Shown piece after piece: positions 53,045 through 62,014 of a stretch of DNA of 64,000 bases. How positions within the stretch are numbered: the stretch's first letter is position 1; each line of letters opens with the position of its first letter. Position numbers and translations under genes: made by a program. The notes under the pieces are model-generated. The model saw only the letters and a list, made by a program, of their open reading frames with translations. It was not told the DNA's origin and did no database searches. This DNA comes from DASZCR01 sp964246705 (GTDB taxonomy: Bacteria > Acidobacteriota > Blastocatellia > Pyrinomonadales > Pyrinomonadaceae): contig CAXTRQ010000009.1 in the NCBI GenBank assembly GCA_964246705.1, positions 1 to 64,000 of the forward strand, in the 5' to 3' direction.

Positions 53045-55729
53045 TCAACGCGCGTATTTCTTTCTGATATTCACACAGCGTTCTAACCCGTCCGAGGCTT
53101 CGAGAACTTTGAGACGCAGGTCGCGGTCGAGCGACTGTTCGCGCTGCAAGAAGTTCTGCACGACTGTGAGTGACTGCTGGCTGCACTGGCCGCCAATGAA
53201 AGCTGCGAGCCAGCCGTTGACGAAGAAGATTTTGCGTGTGCGTTTGAGCTTCGGCAGTTCGCGCAGAGAGGCTTCAAGATAGGGAAGCGTCAACTCTGAC
53301 TGCGGCGGCGTGTTGAATGGATTGACGCTCGCTTCAATCCAGCTTTCCGCCAACTCCGTGTCGTTCACATAGGAGTTGAAATATTTTCTCTTCACCTCCG
53401 AGTCGGGCTGCGCCGCCGCCGCTGCGTAGGCGTAACGCTTCGCGTCGTCTGTTTTGTCCTCTTCGCTCTGTTGTTTCAGGAGCGTAGCGGCGCGCTCGTC
53501 ATGTGCGGCGACGAGCGCGCGAATGATGTCGAAGCGGTCGCGCGAGCGCAGGGTCATGCCGGGAACTTGCAACTCTCCATGGAGCACGCGGACGAGATTA
53601 TCGAGCGCGGTGCGGCTCGTCGCGATTTCGCGGAAGGTGCGAAAATAGGTAATACGCAAGCCCGCCGTCTCGGCGTTCAGCATGCGCTCAGAGACGAGTT
53701 GTTCGAGACGCGGCGCGACTATCTGCTGCTGTTCGTCGGAGAGATAACGCGTGAAGGCCGTCTGGATGCGTGCGAGGATGGGCTGCAAGGTGACCTCGTC
53801 GCGCTCGCGTGCGGCGAGACGGACGCCGAGTTCGATGTAGTCCGAGGGGGCGAGTTCCGCCTCGCGCACGCTGTCCCAGAGCGAACCCCAGAGGAGCGCG
53901 CGCAGGAAATCATCTTTGATTGAGTCTAAATGCCCGACGACGTAATCGCGGCTTTTTTTGTCCAACAGGAAACGCCCGTAGGCGTAATCTTCAAAGTTGG
54001 CGAAGACGAAGGCGGGACGCCGACGACCGAGCGCCTGCCGGACTTGTCGCCCGCCGCCGCCGTTGATTTTCACAATCATCGTTTCAGGCGGCGCGTCGTC
54101 TTCCGAGGCGAGCAGGATTTTCATCCGCATCGGCCAAGAATTACCTTCGCCAAGCACATCTCGCTGTTCGAGGATGAAGCGATTGATGCGCCCGCCAGCC
54201 GCCTCCGCCGTCCAGATGATGCGGATGTCGGGCATCCCGCGCCGCTTCACCCACGCGTCCGCCCAACGGTCGAGCTTTTGTCTCGAAGTGCGCTCGAAGG
54301 CTGCGACCAAATCGCTCCATTCGGCGTTCGAGAAGGCGTGCTCTTTGACGAACATTTGCACGGCGCTTTGAAAAGCAGCCGCGCCCAGATAAAACTCTGC
54401 CTGCCTGAGCAGCGAGGGCGCTTTGCGATAGACGATGTTGCCGTAGGCCGACTTAGCCGCCGAGAGATTCGGAATCTCCTGAAAGATGGGCGTCGTGCCC
54501 TTCGTCGCGTCGGTCAGATAAGCGAGCGGCTTGGTTCTGAGGTGAAAAACTTTCCACGCGTCGAGTTGCGGCAGCAATTGTTCGATGGCCTTGTAGGCCA
54601 TGAAGGTGGCGAAGCCTTCCTTCAGCCAGAGGTCGTCGAACCAGCGCATCGTGACGAGGTCGCCGAACCACTGGTGCGCCGCTTCGTGCAGTATGAGTTC
54701 GGCGCGCGCGGCGAGGTCGTTGGCCGTCGGGTCGGAAGGAAAGAGGATGCCCTCTTCACGCAGGAAGGTCGCGCCCGCGTGCTCCATGCCGCCGTAGGCA
54801 AATTCGGGGATGACGACGAGGTCGTATTTCGGGAACGGAAATTTGTAGTCGAAATAGCGCGCGTAAAAGTTAAGCCCGTCGCGGTTCAGGCGAAAGACTT
54901 CGGCGAGTTCCCTGCGCGCGCGCTCAGCTTTCGACTTGCGAACAAACAGGCGCGTGCCGTAAGGCGAAGAGTTGTCTTTGAACTCCGCGAACTCTCCGGC
55001 GGCGAAGGCAAAGACGTAGGTGCTAATCGGCTCGGTCTCACGAAAGCTTGTCACTCCGGTTAACTCGCTGCCGGTGCGGTCGGCGGTCTGACCTGACCCG
55101 TCGGGCGCAGTGTTAGTAATAACCTTCCAAGATGCGGGAGCAGCGACGGTGAGTTTGAAACGCGCCTTCAAGTCCGGCTGGTCGAAGCAGGGAAAAGCGG
55201 AGCTCGCATCCGAAGGCACAAAAAGCGTGTAGATGTATTCCGAGTTATCTTCGCGGTCGCGGTAGCGCGTGACGGCGCTGCCCGATGCGCTGATGGGCGA
55301 CTCGAAATTCATCTGCAAGACGTTCTCGCCCGTCTTCAGATACGCGCGGGGGATAATCAGATGATCGTTCGCAAAGCGCGCATCTCTGACCGGCTGGCCG
55401 TTCGCTTTAATGTCGGAGACGCGCGACTGCGGTTCGACACCTTTTGTCAGAACGCGCCAGTCGAGTGAGAGGTCGCCCGCTTGCCCGTCGAGCGTGAGGG
55501 TTGTCCTCGCGCTGCCTCTGAGCATCTCCGCGCCGGGCGCGAGTTGCACGTCGAGCGCATAACGCACATTGCTGTAATGCGCGGCACGCCAGCGCGCGAG
55601 GTCGCGCGGCACGCCCGCTTCAGGTGACAAGTTCTGTCCGCTGTTCTGCTCAACGCCAAGCATTGTCGTCGCCCCACAGGTCAATAGGAGAATGAGAGCA
55701 ATGAGAAGCGCGCGCGTCTGTGTCGTCAT
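53045..55729 (-). CDS. Secreted M1 family aminopeptidase
   Basis: About 894 aa. Signal peptide with RALLIALILLLTCGATTML. M1 hallmarks: exopeptidase motif YGGMEHAGATF (GAMEN-like, here GGMEH), zinc site HEAAHQWFGDLVTMRWFDDLWLKEGFATFM split as HExxH-x18-E, and a helical C-terminal domain. Removes N-terminal residues from peptides in the periplasm or outside. ATG 55729 has GAGGG just upstream; an in-frame TTG at 55741 is less likely. Confidence 0.93.
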   Translation of the reverse strand: MTTQTRALLIALILLLTCGATTMLGVEQNSGQNLSPEAGVPRDLARWRAAHYSNVRYALDVQLAPGAEMLRGSARTTLTLDGQAGDLSLDWRVLTKGVEPQSRVSDIKANGQPVRDARFANDHLIIPRAYLKTGENVLQMNFESPISASGSAVTRYRDREDNSEYIYTLFVPSDASSAFPCFDQPDLKARFKLTVAAPASWKVITNTAPDGSGQTADRTGSELTGVTSFRETEPISTYVFAFAAGEFAEFKDNSSPYGTRLFVRKSKAERARRELAEVFRLNRDGLNFYARYFDYKFPFPKYDLVVIPEFAYGGMEHAGATFLREEGILFPSDPTANDLAARAELILHEAAHQWFGDLVTMRWFDDLWLKEGFATFMAYKAIEQLLPQLDAWKVFHLRTKPLAYLTDATKGTTPIFQEIPNLSAAKSAYGNIVYRKAPSLLRQAEFYLGAAAFQSAVQMFVKEHAFSNAEWSDLVAAFERTSRQKLDRWADAWVKRRGMPDIRIIWTAEAAGGRINRFILEQRDVLGEGNSWPMRMKILLASEDDAPPETMIVKINGGGGRQVRQALGRRRPAFVFANFEDYAYGRFLLDKKSRDYVVGHLDSIKDDFLRALLWGSLWDSVREAELAPSDYIELGVRLAARERDEVTLQPILARIQTAFTRYLSDEQQQIVAPRLEQLVSERMLNAETAGLRITYFRTFREIATSRTALDNLVRVLHGELQVPGMTLRSRDRFDIIRALVAAHDERAATLLKQQSEEDKTDDAKRYAYAAAAAQPDSEVKRKYFNSYVNDTELAESWIEASVNPFNTPPQSELTLPYLEASLRELPKLKRTRKIFFVNGWLAAFIGGQCSQQSLTVVQNFLQREQSLDRDLRLKVLEASDGLERCVNIRKKYAR

Positions 55730-55856
55730 GTCCCTCGTCAACCTGTTTGTAGAATCTTGAAAGCATCTTTTAAGATGTACTTGGAATCGAGCTTCATTGT
55801 CTATGCGAGCGGCGGGCGTTGCAAGCTAAACTTAAAAATAAGGAGAAGCAATCGAG

Positions 55857-56177
55857 ATGGCTGATGAGAAAGAGTCGGCAGGCGACAAAGAAGCGGCGCG
55901 CGACTTGACGGGCGCGCGCGGTGCGAGCGGGACGGACATCACGGGCGGAACCGACAAGACCGGACGCGGCGCACTCGCTAGTCCTGACATCCGGCAGACG
56001 AGCGACCCGGACGTGCCCAAGACTACGGACGCACCCGCCGCAGAGACCGCAGAGACCGGCGACATCTTGGGCGCAAGCTCGACCCATGCCGGAGCGGGGG
56101 GCGTGATGGACAACACGGGCGGGACGGGCACGGCCCCGACCGGCGGCTCGATTTTCGGAGATGGCGATAACAATTAA
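55857..56177 (+). CDS. Small disordered Gly/Thr/Asp-rich protein
   Basis: 106 aa, ATG 55857 after AAGGAGAAG. Entirely low-complexity: MADEKESAGDKEAARDLTG, GGTDKTGRGALASPDI, GGTGTAPTGGSIFGDGDNN. No signal peptide, membrane segment or Cys. It may be a stress or desiccation-related disordered protein; no family recognised. Eleven bases before the QueA-family gene, so co-transcribed. Confidence 0.6.
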   Translation: MADEKESAGDKEAARDLTGARGASGTDITGGTDKTGRGALASPDIRQTSDPDVPKTTDAPAAETAETGDILGASSTHAGAGGVMDNTGGTGTAPTGGSIFGDGDNN

Positions 56178-56188
56178 AGCGAGGATTT

Positions 56189-57238
56189 ATGTCCGCTCCC
56201 TTCTCATTCACGCTCCCCGATGAACTTTCAGCGAAAGAACCGCCGGAGCGGCGCGGCATCGCGCGTGACCAAGTCAGGTTGATGGTCATTGACCGCGCGA
56301 CGCATCGAGTCGAGCACGCACGCTTCGACGCGCTCGGACAGTTTTTGCGGGCGGGCGATCTGCTCGTCTTCAACACGAGCCGGACGCTGCCCGCCGCGCT
56401 CGAAGGCTGCGGCGCACCCGAAGGGCCGTGCATCGAGATTCGGCTGGCTGAACATCTGCCCGACGGTGCATGGCTCGCGCTGCTGCTCTGTCAACGCGGC
56501 GACCCGTTCTCGTGCGGGTTGCGCGCAGGCATGCAGATTAGATTCGACGACGAGTTGAACGGCACGGTCGAGGCGCGTGACGAGCGGATACCGCGCCTGT
56601 GGAAGATGCGCTTCTCGAAATCGGGGCACGAACTGGTTGACCACCTCTATCGTCTGGGGCGACCGATTCGCTACGAGTATGTTTCCGCGCCGTGGGACTT
56701 GGATTATTACCAGACCGTCTACGCCAGAGAACCCGGCTCGGCTGAGATGCCTTCGGCGGGGCGTGCCTTCACTTGGAAGATGCTTTTTGAATTGAAACGG
56801 CAGGGCATCGAAACCGCCTATCTCGTCCTTCACACGGGACTCTCGTCCTACATGGACGACCGTCTGGACGCCGCGCATCCCGCGTCGGAAGAAGAGTATT
56901 TCGTCGGCGAAGCGACCGCCGCCAAAATCAATCGCGCGCACGAGCGGGGCGGGCGCGTCATCGCCATCGGCACGACCGTCGTCCGCGCTCTGGAATCAGT
57001 CGCCGACGAACACGGCACAATCGCCGCACGGCACGACTACACACGCCTGCACATTGACGCCGCGTACCGCTTGCGCGCCGTTGACGGGCTGCTCACTGGA
57101 ATGCACGAGCCGGAAGCGAGTCACCTCGATCTTTTGACAGCATTTCTCCCAGCCGAACAAATCCGCGAAGCCTACGAAGACGCCGTCCGCCGCCGCTATC
57201 TCTGGCACGAGTTCGGCGACCTCAACTTGATTGTTTGA
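56189..57238 (+). CDS. QueA-family protein (S-adenosylmethionine:tRNA ribosyltransferase-isomerase-like)
   Basis: 349 aa. QueA fold words are present: ELSAKEPPERR, LRAGDLLVFNTSRTLPA, PIRYEYV, YQTVYAREPGSAEMPSAGRAFTW, LHTGLSS, GGRVIAIGTTVVRALES, YRLRAVDGLLTGMHEPEASHL. Several core positions differ from typical QueA (AGRAFTW where QueA has AGLHFT), so it may be a paralogue with another substrate and not the queuosine enzyme. No other queuosine gene is in the window. Confidence 0.8.
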   Translation: MSAPFSFTLPDELSAKEPPERRGIARDQVRLMVIDRATHRVEHARFDALGQFLRAGDLLVFNTSRTLPAALEGCGAPEGPCIEIRLAEHLPDGAWLALLLCQRGDPFSCGLRAGMQIRFDDELNGTVEARDERIPRLWKMRFSKSGHELVDHLYRLGRPIRYEYVSAPWDLDYYQTVYAREPGSAEMPSAGRAFTWKMLFELKRQGIETAYLVLHTGLSSYMDDRLDAAHPASEEEYFVGEATAAKINRAHERGGRVIAIGTTVVRALESVADEHGTIAARHDYTRLHIDAAYRLRAVDGLLTGMHEPEASHLDLLTAFLPAEQIREAYEDAVRRRYLWHEFGDLNLIV

Positions 57239-57273
57239 ATCCTCGACCGGCGTTTCAATAGCTCAACTTTTAT

Positions 57274-57310
57274 GCGTCTTGGCGTGAAACCTATTCTCAC
57301 GCCAAGACGC
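57274..57310. repeat. Perfect GCGTCTTGGCGTGA palindrome
   Basis: 14-bp arms GCGTCTTGGCGTGA (57274-57287) and TCACGCCAAGACGC (57297-57310), loop 9 bases. Cleanest member of the intergenic family; followed by TGGAGGC. It may also end the queA-like transcript. Confidence 0.75.
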
Positions 57311-57408
57311 TGGAGGCACATTCAAGATTTGAAATCTTGAGTTTTAAATCTCTGCACCCTGCGTTGTTAAATCAGAGTTCCTGACACTCGATTGAAAATT
57401 GCCTTAGT

Positions 57409-57438
57409 TTGACATGTCTAAAACGCAGCCGCTATATT
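57409..57438 (+). promoter_or_regulatory. Sigma70-type promoter for the secreted protein
   Basis: Perfect TTGACA (57409-57414) and TATATT (57433-57438), spacer 18 bases; leader of about 120 bases to ATG 57565. Confidence 0.7.
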
Positions 57439-57564
57439 CAACTTAGTTCAAGCGGCTCTCGATGCGTTTCCTTCAAAGGCTTGCAGGCGCGTTCCACTTC
57501 CCGAACTCCGCTGTTCAACCGACAAACGCTTTTCGTTTTAATCTTCGCAACGGAGATTTTATTG

Positions 57565-58023
57565 ATGAAACCTCGTATCTCAATTCTCTTCATCACCTGC
57601 CTGCTCTTCGGCGTGCACATGACTGCCGCCAACGCCAGGGAGAGTCGGACGAGCGCAGGCGCTCAGGAACCGTCGGTCGTGATGGACGATCCGATGTCAG
57701 GGCTGCAAGATGTTCTGCGCAAGCCTCTGGCTGGCGAAGTCCGCGCTCAGGGCGTGCTCACGCGCATTGATTGCGCCAACAAGGGACTCGTCTTCATTAT
57801 CAAAATCGGCGACCGCTTGCTGAAACTCCATAGCGCCGGATTCGACAACCTTCATCTGATGGCCTACACGACGGAAGGACAGGGGGAGATAACCTGCGGC
57901 GTCCGCAAAACTGAGAGCGCCGTGGTTGTCACTTACCGCCCGTCGAAGAAGGCGAAGGCGCGGCTTGACGGCGAGATGGCGGCCATGGAATTCGTGCCAG
58001 CCAGCTTCGTCTTGAAGCAGTAA
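57565..58023 (+). CDS. Secreted hypothetical protein with small beta domain
   Basis: About 152 aa. ATG 57565 starts a signal peptide (MKPRISILFITCLLFGVHM, cleavage near NARE) with GGAG upstream; the longer frame from 57409 overlaps the promoter. The mature C-terminal region GVLTRIDCANKGLVFIIKIGDRLLKLHSAGFD split by turns, and VVVTYRPSKKAKARLDGEM, looks like a small beta domain. I believe similar domains occur at the ends of acidobacterial TPR proteins, but no function is known. YjbQ follows after five bases. Confidence 0.7.
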   Translation: MKPRISILFITCLLFGVHMTAANARESRTSAGAQEPSVVMDDPMSGLQDVLRKPLAGEVRAQGVLTRIDCANKGLVFIIKIGDRLLKLHSAGFDNLHLMAYTTEGQGEITCGVRKTESAVVVTYRPSKKAKARLDGEMAAMEFVPASFVLKQ

Positions 58024-58028
58024 CATTA

Positions 58029-58430
58029 ATGAATACCAACACGATCAAAGTGCGCTCGCGCGAGCGCGAAGAGTTGGTGGAGTTCACAGACGAGGTGCGC
58101 CGGAGATTGAAGAAGTCGGGCGTGCGCGAGGGCATCTGCGTGCTCTTCGTGCAACATACGACCGCCGCCCTGACCGTCAACGAGAACGCAGACCCGGACG
58201 TTCCGCGCGACATGCTGCTCGCGCTACGCACGCTCGTCCCGCAATACGGCATGGACTTTCGTCACGGCGAAGAGAACTCCGACGCACACATCAAAGCGAG
58301 CCTCGTCGGCTCAAGCGTCACCGTGCCGTTTCAAAACGGAGAACTTTTGCTCGGACGCTGGCAGGGAATCTTTCTATGTGAATTCGACGGCGGGCGCGAG
58401 CGGCAGGTAATCATGACGATTACATGTTGA
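58029..58430 (+). CDS. YjbQ/UPF0047 family protein
   Basis: 133 aa, near the usual full length. Family signature GICVLFVQHTTAALTVNEN, followed by YGMDFRHGEENSDAHIKASLVGSS and GRWQGIFLCEFDGGRER split by turns. YjbQ proteins have weak thiamine-phosphate synthase activity; in vivo role unclear. Five bases after the secreted protein, so co-transcribed. Convergent with pduO. Confidence 0.93.
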   Translation: MNTNTIKVRSREREELVEFTDEVRRRLKKSGVREGICVLFVQHTTAALTVNENADPDVPRDMLLALRTLVPQYGMDFRHGEENSDAHIKASLVGSSVTVPFQNGELLLGRWQGIFLCEFDGGRERQVIMTITC

Positions 58431-58467
58431 ATGAAAAGTAAGCTGTCTTTCATTCGTCACTTCGTTT

Positions 58468-59046
58468 TTACCACGCCCGCGACCAGCGCGGCCCGGCGTG
58501 CTCGTCGTCGCGCAGGCGCGCGTTGACTCCGGCGCGCAGTTCCAGCAGACGACCGCAGAGCCAGAGCAGGTCGGAGAGGCGATTCAGGTAAGGAATGACG
58601 TGCGCGTTGATTTCTTCTCCCGATTCAGCGAGGCGCACCACGCAACGCTCGGCGCGGCGACAAACCGTGCGCGCGACATCATAGACGGCCGCCGCCGCGT
58701 GCTCACCCGGCAGAGACCAGTCGGACAGCAGCCCTTCCATCTGCTCGATGCGATTGACGTGCGCTGTCAGGGCTTCGACCATCTCAGGTGTGACATAGAC
58801 GTTCGGCGTAACCTCACTGCTCGAAGGATTGGCGACCGAGCCACTGACGGTGAACAATTCGCGCTGGATGCTTTTGGTTAACTCGCGCACCTCCGCGTCC
58901 TCACAGATCGAACGCGCCAGCCCTAACTGCGAAGTCAACTCGTCAATCGTCCCGTAAGCCTCGACGCGCAAACTCGCCTTCGAGACGCGCTCGCCACCGA
59001 TCAATCCGGTCAGACCCTTATCGCCATGCTTCGTCGCAATACTCAT
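58468..59046 (-). CDS. pduO: ATP:cob(I)alamin adenosyltransferase, PduO type
   Basis: About 192 aa. Adds the adenosyl group to cobalamin. Motifs: ATKHGDKGLTGLIGG (ATP site), VEAYGTIDELTSQLGLA, PGEHAAAAVYDVARTVCRRAERC (the R/E region that binds cobalamin and ATP), PYLNRLSDLLW. ATG 59046 has AAGGAG with a five-base spacer. Last gene of the B12 operon, 31 bases after btuC. Confidence 0.93.
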   Translation of the reverse strand: MSIATKHGDKGLTGLIGGERVSKASLRVEAYGTIDELTSQLGLARSICEDAEVRELTKSIQRELFTVSGSVANPSSSEVTPNVYVTPEMVEALTAHVNRIEQMEGLLSDWSLPGEHAAAAVYDVARTVCRRAERCVVRLAESGEEINAHVIPYLNRLSDLLWLCGRLLELRAGVNARLRDDEHAGPRWSRAW

Positions 59047-59077
59047 AAGCACTCCTTAAAGATAATCCATTTGCTCT

Positions 59078-60115
59078 CTACATCGCTGTATAGCGCTGCT
59101 GCCTGCGGAGCAGCCATAAGAAAACGGGGCCGCCTGCGAGCGCCGTGATTGCGCCGACGGGCAGTTCGCCGACGCCGAGCACGGTTCGCGCCAGCGCGTC
59201 TGCCAGCATCAGAAATGCCGCGCCGAGCACGAACGAGCACGGCAACACGATTCGCACGTCCTCGCCGAACAGCAGCCGGACGGCGTGCGGCACGATCAGG
59301 CCGACGAAGCCGATAGTGCCTCCGACGGCGACCGTGACGCCGACAATCAGAGACGATGCGGCATAGACGAGCCGTTCGCTTCTCCGCACGTTGACGCCCA
59401 AACTCGCCGCCGTCTCTTCGTCCACCGCGACGAGATGCAGGTCGCGCGCCATCACGAAGAGAATCATCCAACCCGGCGCGAGAAAGATTAACATGCGCCA
59501 GATGAGGTCGAAGCCAACCACGTCGAGGCTACCGATAGTCCAGCGCAAAATCTGTAGCGCGCGCGAGTAGTCTGCGAAATATTGAATGACGATGACGCCC
59601 GCCGCCGCAATCGTATTAATAACTACACCCGCCAGCAACAACGCGCCCGGCAACACCACCGCACCCGTCCGCGCCAGACGATAAACCAACATCACCGCCA
59701 CGCCCGCGCCGAGAAAAGCCGCGATAAAGACGAACGGCAGACCTGCCACGCGCGCGCCCGCGCCCAACGCCAGCGCGACGCTTGCGCCCAACGCCCCACC
59801 GCCTGAGACGCCGAGCGTCAGAGGCTCAGCCAGAGGATTACGAAAGAGCGCCTGCAACGCCGCGCCCACCAATGCCAATGATGCGCCGACCACACCCGCC
59901 ATCAGCACACGCGGCAGACGAAGTTGAAAAAAGACAGTGCGCGCCGTCTCGTCCCGGCTCAGCGCAAACAAATCGAGCCGCTGGTATCCGACCCACAACG
60001 CCAGCAACGTCGAAGCCGCCAGCGCCACGAAGAGCAACGCCAGCGCCACACGCAGGCGCGCACCCGCCGGACGCGATTTTCGATTTTCAATTTTCGATGC
60101 GTGATTTGAAATCAA
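59078..60115 (-). CDS. btuC: Cobalamin ABC importer permease
   Basis: 345 aa, about ten membrane helices. FecCD/BtuC motifs: LRLPRVLMAGVVGASLALVGAALQALFRNPLAEP (as separate blocks), GVSGGGALGA, GTIGFVGLIVPHAVRLL. The first 15 residues or so (ISNHASKIENRKS) are encoded by ATTTCAAATCACG / GAAAATTGAAAATCG, which matches the AT-rich intergenic repeat, so either the repeat supplies the TTG start at 60115 or translation begins at GTG 60049. Its neighbours identify the substrate as cobalamin more likely than siderophore. Confidence 0.9.
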   Translation of the reverse strand: MISNHASKIENRKSRPAGARLRVALALLFVALAASTLLALWVGYQRLDLFALSRDETARTVFFQLRLPRVLMAGVVGASLALVGAALQALFRNPLAEPLTLGVSGGGALGASVALALGAGARVAGLPFVFIAAFLGAGVAVMLVYRLARTGAVVLPGALLLAGVVINTIAAAGVIVIQYFADYSRALQILRWTIGSLDVVGFDLIWRMLIFLAPGWMILFVMARDLHLVAVDEETAASLGVNVRRSERLVYAASSLIVGVTVAVGGTIGFVGLIVPHAVRLLFGEDVRIVLPCSFVLGAAFLMLADALARTVLGVGELPVGAITALAGGPVFLWLLRRQQRYTAM

Positions 60116-60200
60116 CTCGCGCCCTTCTTCCTTAGCGGCTTTGCGTCTTTACGCGAAACATCTTTGTTTATTAAGACAAAAATTTAGCGCCAAGACCCAA
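60076..60200. repeat. AAATTTCAAATC block and CTTAGCGGCTTTGCG element at the btuC start
   Basis: GATTTTCGATTTTCAATTTTCG, then GATTTGAAATC, then CTTCTTCCTTAGCGGCTTTGCG and an imperfect partner TTTAGCGCCAAGAC near 60185. It separates btuD from btuC in an otherwise tight operon. Confidence 0.6.
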
Positions 60201-60230
60201 ATCTGCTAATAAAACCAAAATCGCAAATGC

Positions 60231-61037
60231 TTATAGCTCCGACCAGACGAAGGTGCGCCCGAACGCTTGACGTGCGCGCACCTGCGCGTCGTCGTAAACT
60301 CCCGCGAGCACCTCGTCGCGCAAAACCTCGCGCGGCGTACCGCTGGCGGCAATCTGTCCGCAACGCATGGCGAACACTTCGTCGAATTCCGGGTCAAGCA
60401 GTTGCAAGTCGTGCGTCACGACGAGCGCCGTCCTCCCTCGCTCGTCGCGCAGGCGACGCNNNNNNNNNNNNNNNNNNTTCAAATCCAGCGCGGCCGAAGG
60501 CTCGTCCAGCAGCAGGCACTCTGGTTCTTGCGCGAGCGCGCGTGCGAGCGCGACCAACTGTCGCTCGCCGCCGGAGAGTTCCGTCAAGGGGCGCGTTTCC
60601 AAGTGCCCCGCATCCACTGCCGAGAGAGCCGCGCGCGCCACTCGGATGTCCTGCTCGTTCTCAAAACGAAACCGCGTCGTGTAGGGGCTGCGCCCCGTCA
60701 GCACGACTTCCAACGCGGTGAACGGAAAGACGGTCGCAATCGTCTGCGGAACATAAGCGACACGCCGCGCCCGCCCGCGCGCATCTACGGAAGCGAGCGG
60801 CACGCCGTCGAAGAGGATACTCCCGCTTGAAGGCTCCGCAAGGCCGCCGAGCAATCTGATTAAAGTTGACTTTCCAGACCCGTTCGCGCCGATGAGCGCC
60901 GAAAGCTTTCCTCTCTGCAAACGGAGCGAGACATCCGAGACGACTTCCGCGCCGCCCGCCGCGTAAGCATAACGAACTGCGCGCGCCTCGATGTGCGCGC
61001 CCGCCTTGTCTGTGGCCTTCAAATCTTTTATTTCCAT
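60231..61037 (-). CDS. btuD: Cobalamin ABC importer ATPase (contains a gap)
   Basis: About 268 aa with 18 N at 60460-60477 in the region after Walker B. Walker A LIGANGSGKSTL, Q-loop PQTIATVFPFT, signature LSGGERQLVALARAL, Walker B CLLLDEPSAALDL, H-loop VVTHDLQLL. The stretch across the gap seems a few residues short of the family, so the true gap may be slightly longer than 18 bases. ATG 61037 lies two bases after the btuF stop; the longer frame upstream is inside btuF. Confidence 0.92.
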   Translation of the reverse strand: MEIKDLKATDKAGAHIEARAVRYAYAAGGAEVVSDVSLRLQRGKLSALIGANGSGKSTLIRLLGGLAEPSSGSILFDGVPLASVDARGRARRVAYVPQTIATVFPFTALEVVLTGRSPYTTRFRFENEQDIRVARAALSAVDAGHLETRPLTELSGGERQLVALARALAQEPECLLLDEPSAALDLXXXXXXXRRLRDERGRTALVVTHDLQLLDPEFDEVFAMRCGQIAASGTPREVLRDEVLAGVYDDAQVRARQAFGRTFVWSEL

Positions 61038-61039
61038 CG

Positions 61040-62014
61040 TCACTTCGCGGGCATGGCTTCCGGCTTTGTTTCGTCGAACGCCTCCGGGTGAATCAGTCCG
61101 GCGAATTTGCGCGCGGTATCTCCGACGAACTGCGAGGGATGAATCAGCCACGTCTCGCGCAGAGTGTAGACGCGCCCCTCGCGCACGGCGCGCAAGGCTC
61201 CCAACTCTTGCCAGACCGCTTTCGGGTCTTCGGCGAGATTGCCTGCGGCGCTCTGCACCATGTCAATAATCAGGTCGGGGTCGAGCGCGATGATCGCTTC
61301 CTTCTGCATCTTTCCCCAACCGCCTGCCGCCTTCGGCGCGATGGACTCTCCGCCCGCCGCTTCGATTAACTGCGAGATGAAACTGCCTTCCGCCGCCGAA
61401 TAGAGATCGCGCAGCGTTCCCGGCACGCGGTCAACGACGCACAGCACGCGCCGACGCGGTAAGTCGCGCGTGCGCGCCCTGACCTCTTCAACTTTAGCGC
61501 GGGTCTCCGCCAGCAGCCGACCGGCCTGCGCGTCGTTGCCGGTCGCGCGGCCAATCTGTTCGATGGCCGCGAACGCATCATCGAGCGAATTGCTCGGCAC
61601 GCTCAGCGTCGCGATACCGAGCCGCTCAAGCTTGTCTTTGATGAAAGGCTCCTGCGCTTTGGCGAAGACGACGAGCGAGGGTTTCAGGGCCGAAACCTGT
61701 TCGAGATTGACGTTGTTCCAACCGCCGATGCGCGGTAAGTTCGCCGTCTCCGGCGGGTAGTCGCAATAGTTCGAGACGGCCACCACGCGCTCGAACGCGC
61801 CCACGCCGTAGAGTATCTCCGTCGCGCTCGGACTGAGAGAGATGATGCGCGCCGGACGATTCGTAGTCGCGCTCTTTTCGCCCGCCGTCGTACTGCTGCT
61901 GCCCTCGCGCCTGCACGAAGCGGAGGAGAATAGGAGCGTGCAGGATAATAAGCACAGCGCAACGGTCTGCGCTGGCCGGAGGTTTTTATAAGTCTGCTTC
62001 GTGCGTCGCATCAT
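61040..62014 (-). CDS. btuF: Cobalamin-binding lipoprotein
   Basis: 324 aa. Lipoprotein signal ending in LLFSSASC. BtuF-type fold: RIISLSPSATEILYGVGAFERVVAVSNYCDYP, LPRIGGWNNVNLEQVSALKPSLVV, GGESIAPKAAGGWGKMQKE, ALDPDLIIDM (quoted in blocks of the chain). Delivers B12 to BtuCD. Overlaps the end of the DUF5522 gene by 29 bases and abuts btuD. Confidence 0.92.
   Translation of the reverse strand: MMRRTKQTYKNLRPAQTVALCLLSCTLLFSSASCRREGSSSTTAGEKSATTNRPARIISLSPSATEILYGVGAFERVVAVSNYCDYPPETANLPRIGGWNNVNLEQVSALKPSLVVFAKAQEPFIKDKLERLGIATLSVPSNSLDDAFAAIEQIGRATGNDAQAGRLLAETRAKVEEVRARTRDLPRRRVLCVVDRVPGTLRDLYSAAEGSFISQLIEAAGGESIAPKAAGGWGKMQKEAIIALDPDLIIDMVQSAAGNLAEDPKAVWQELGALRAVREGRVYTLRETWLIHPSQFVGDTARKFAGLIHPEAFDETKPEAMPAK

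Larger units (their letters stand above)
57239..57564. other. Intergenic region with palindrome, AT-rich repeat and promoter
   Basis: 326 bases. Contains the perfect palindrome at 57274-57310, an AGATTTGAAATC block (57317-57350) and a strong promoter at 57409-57438 towards the secreted-protein gene. Confidence 0.6.
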
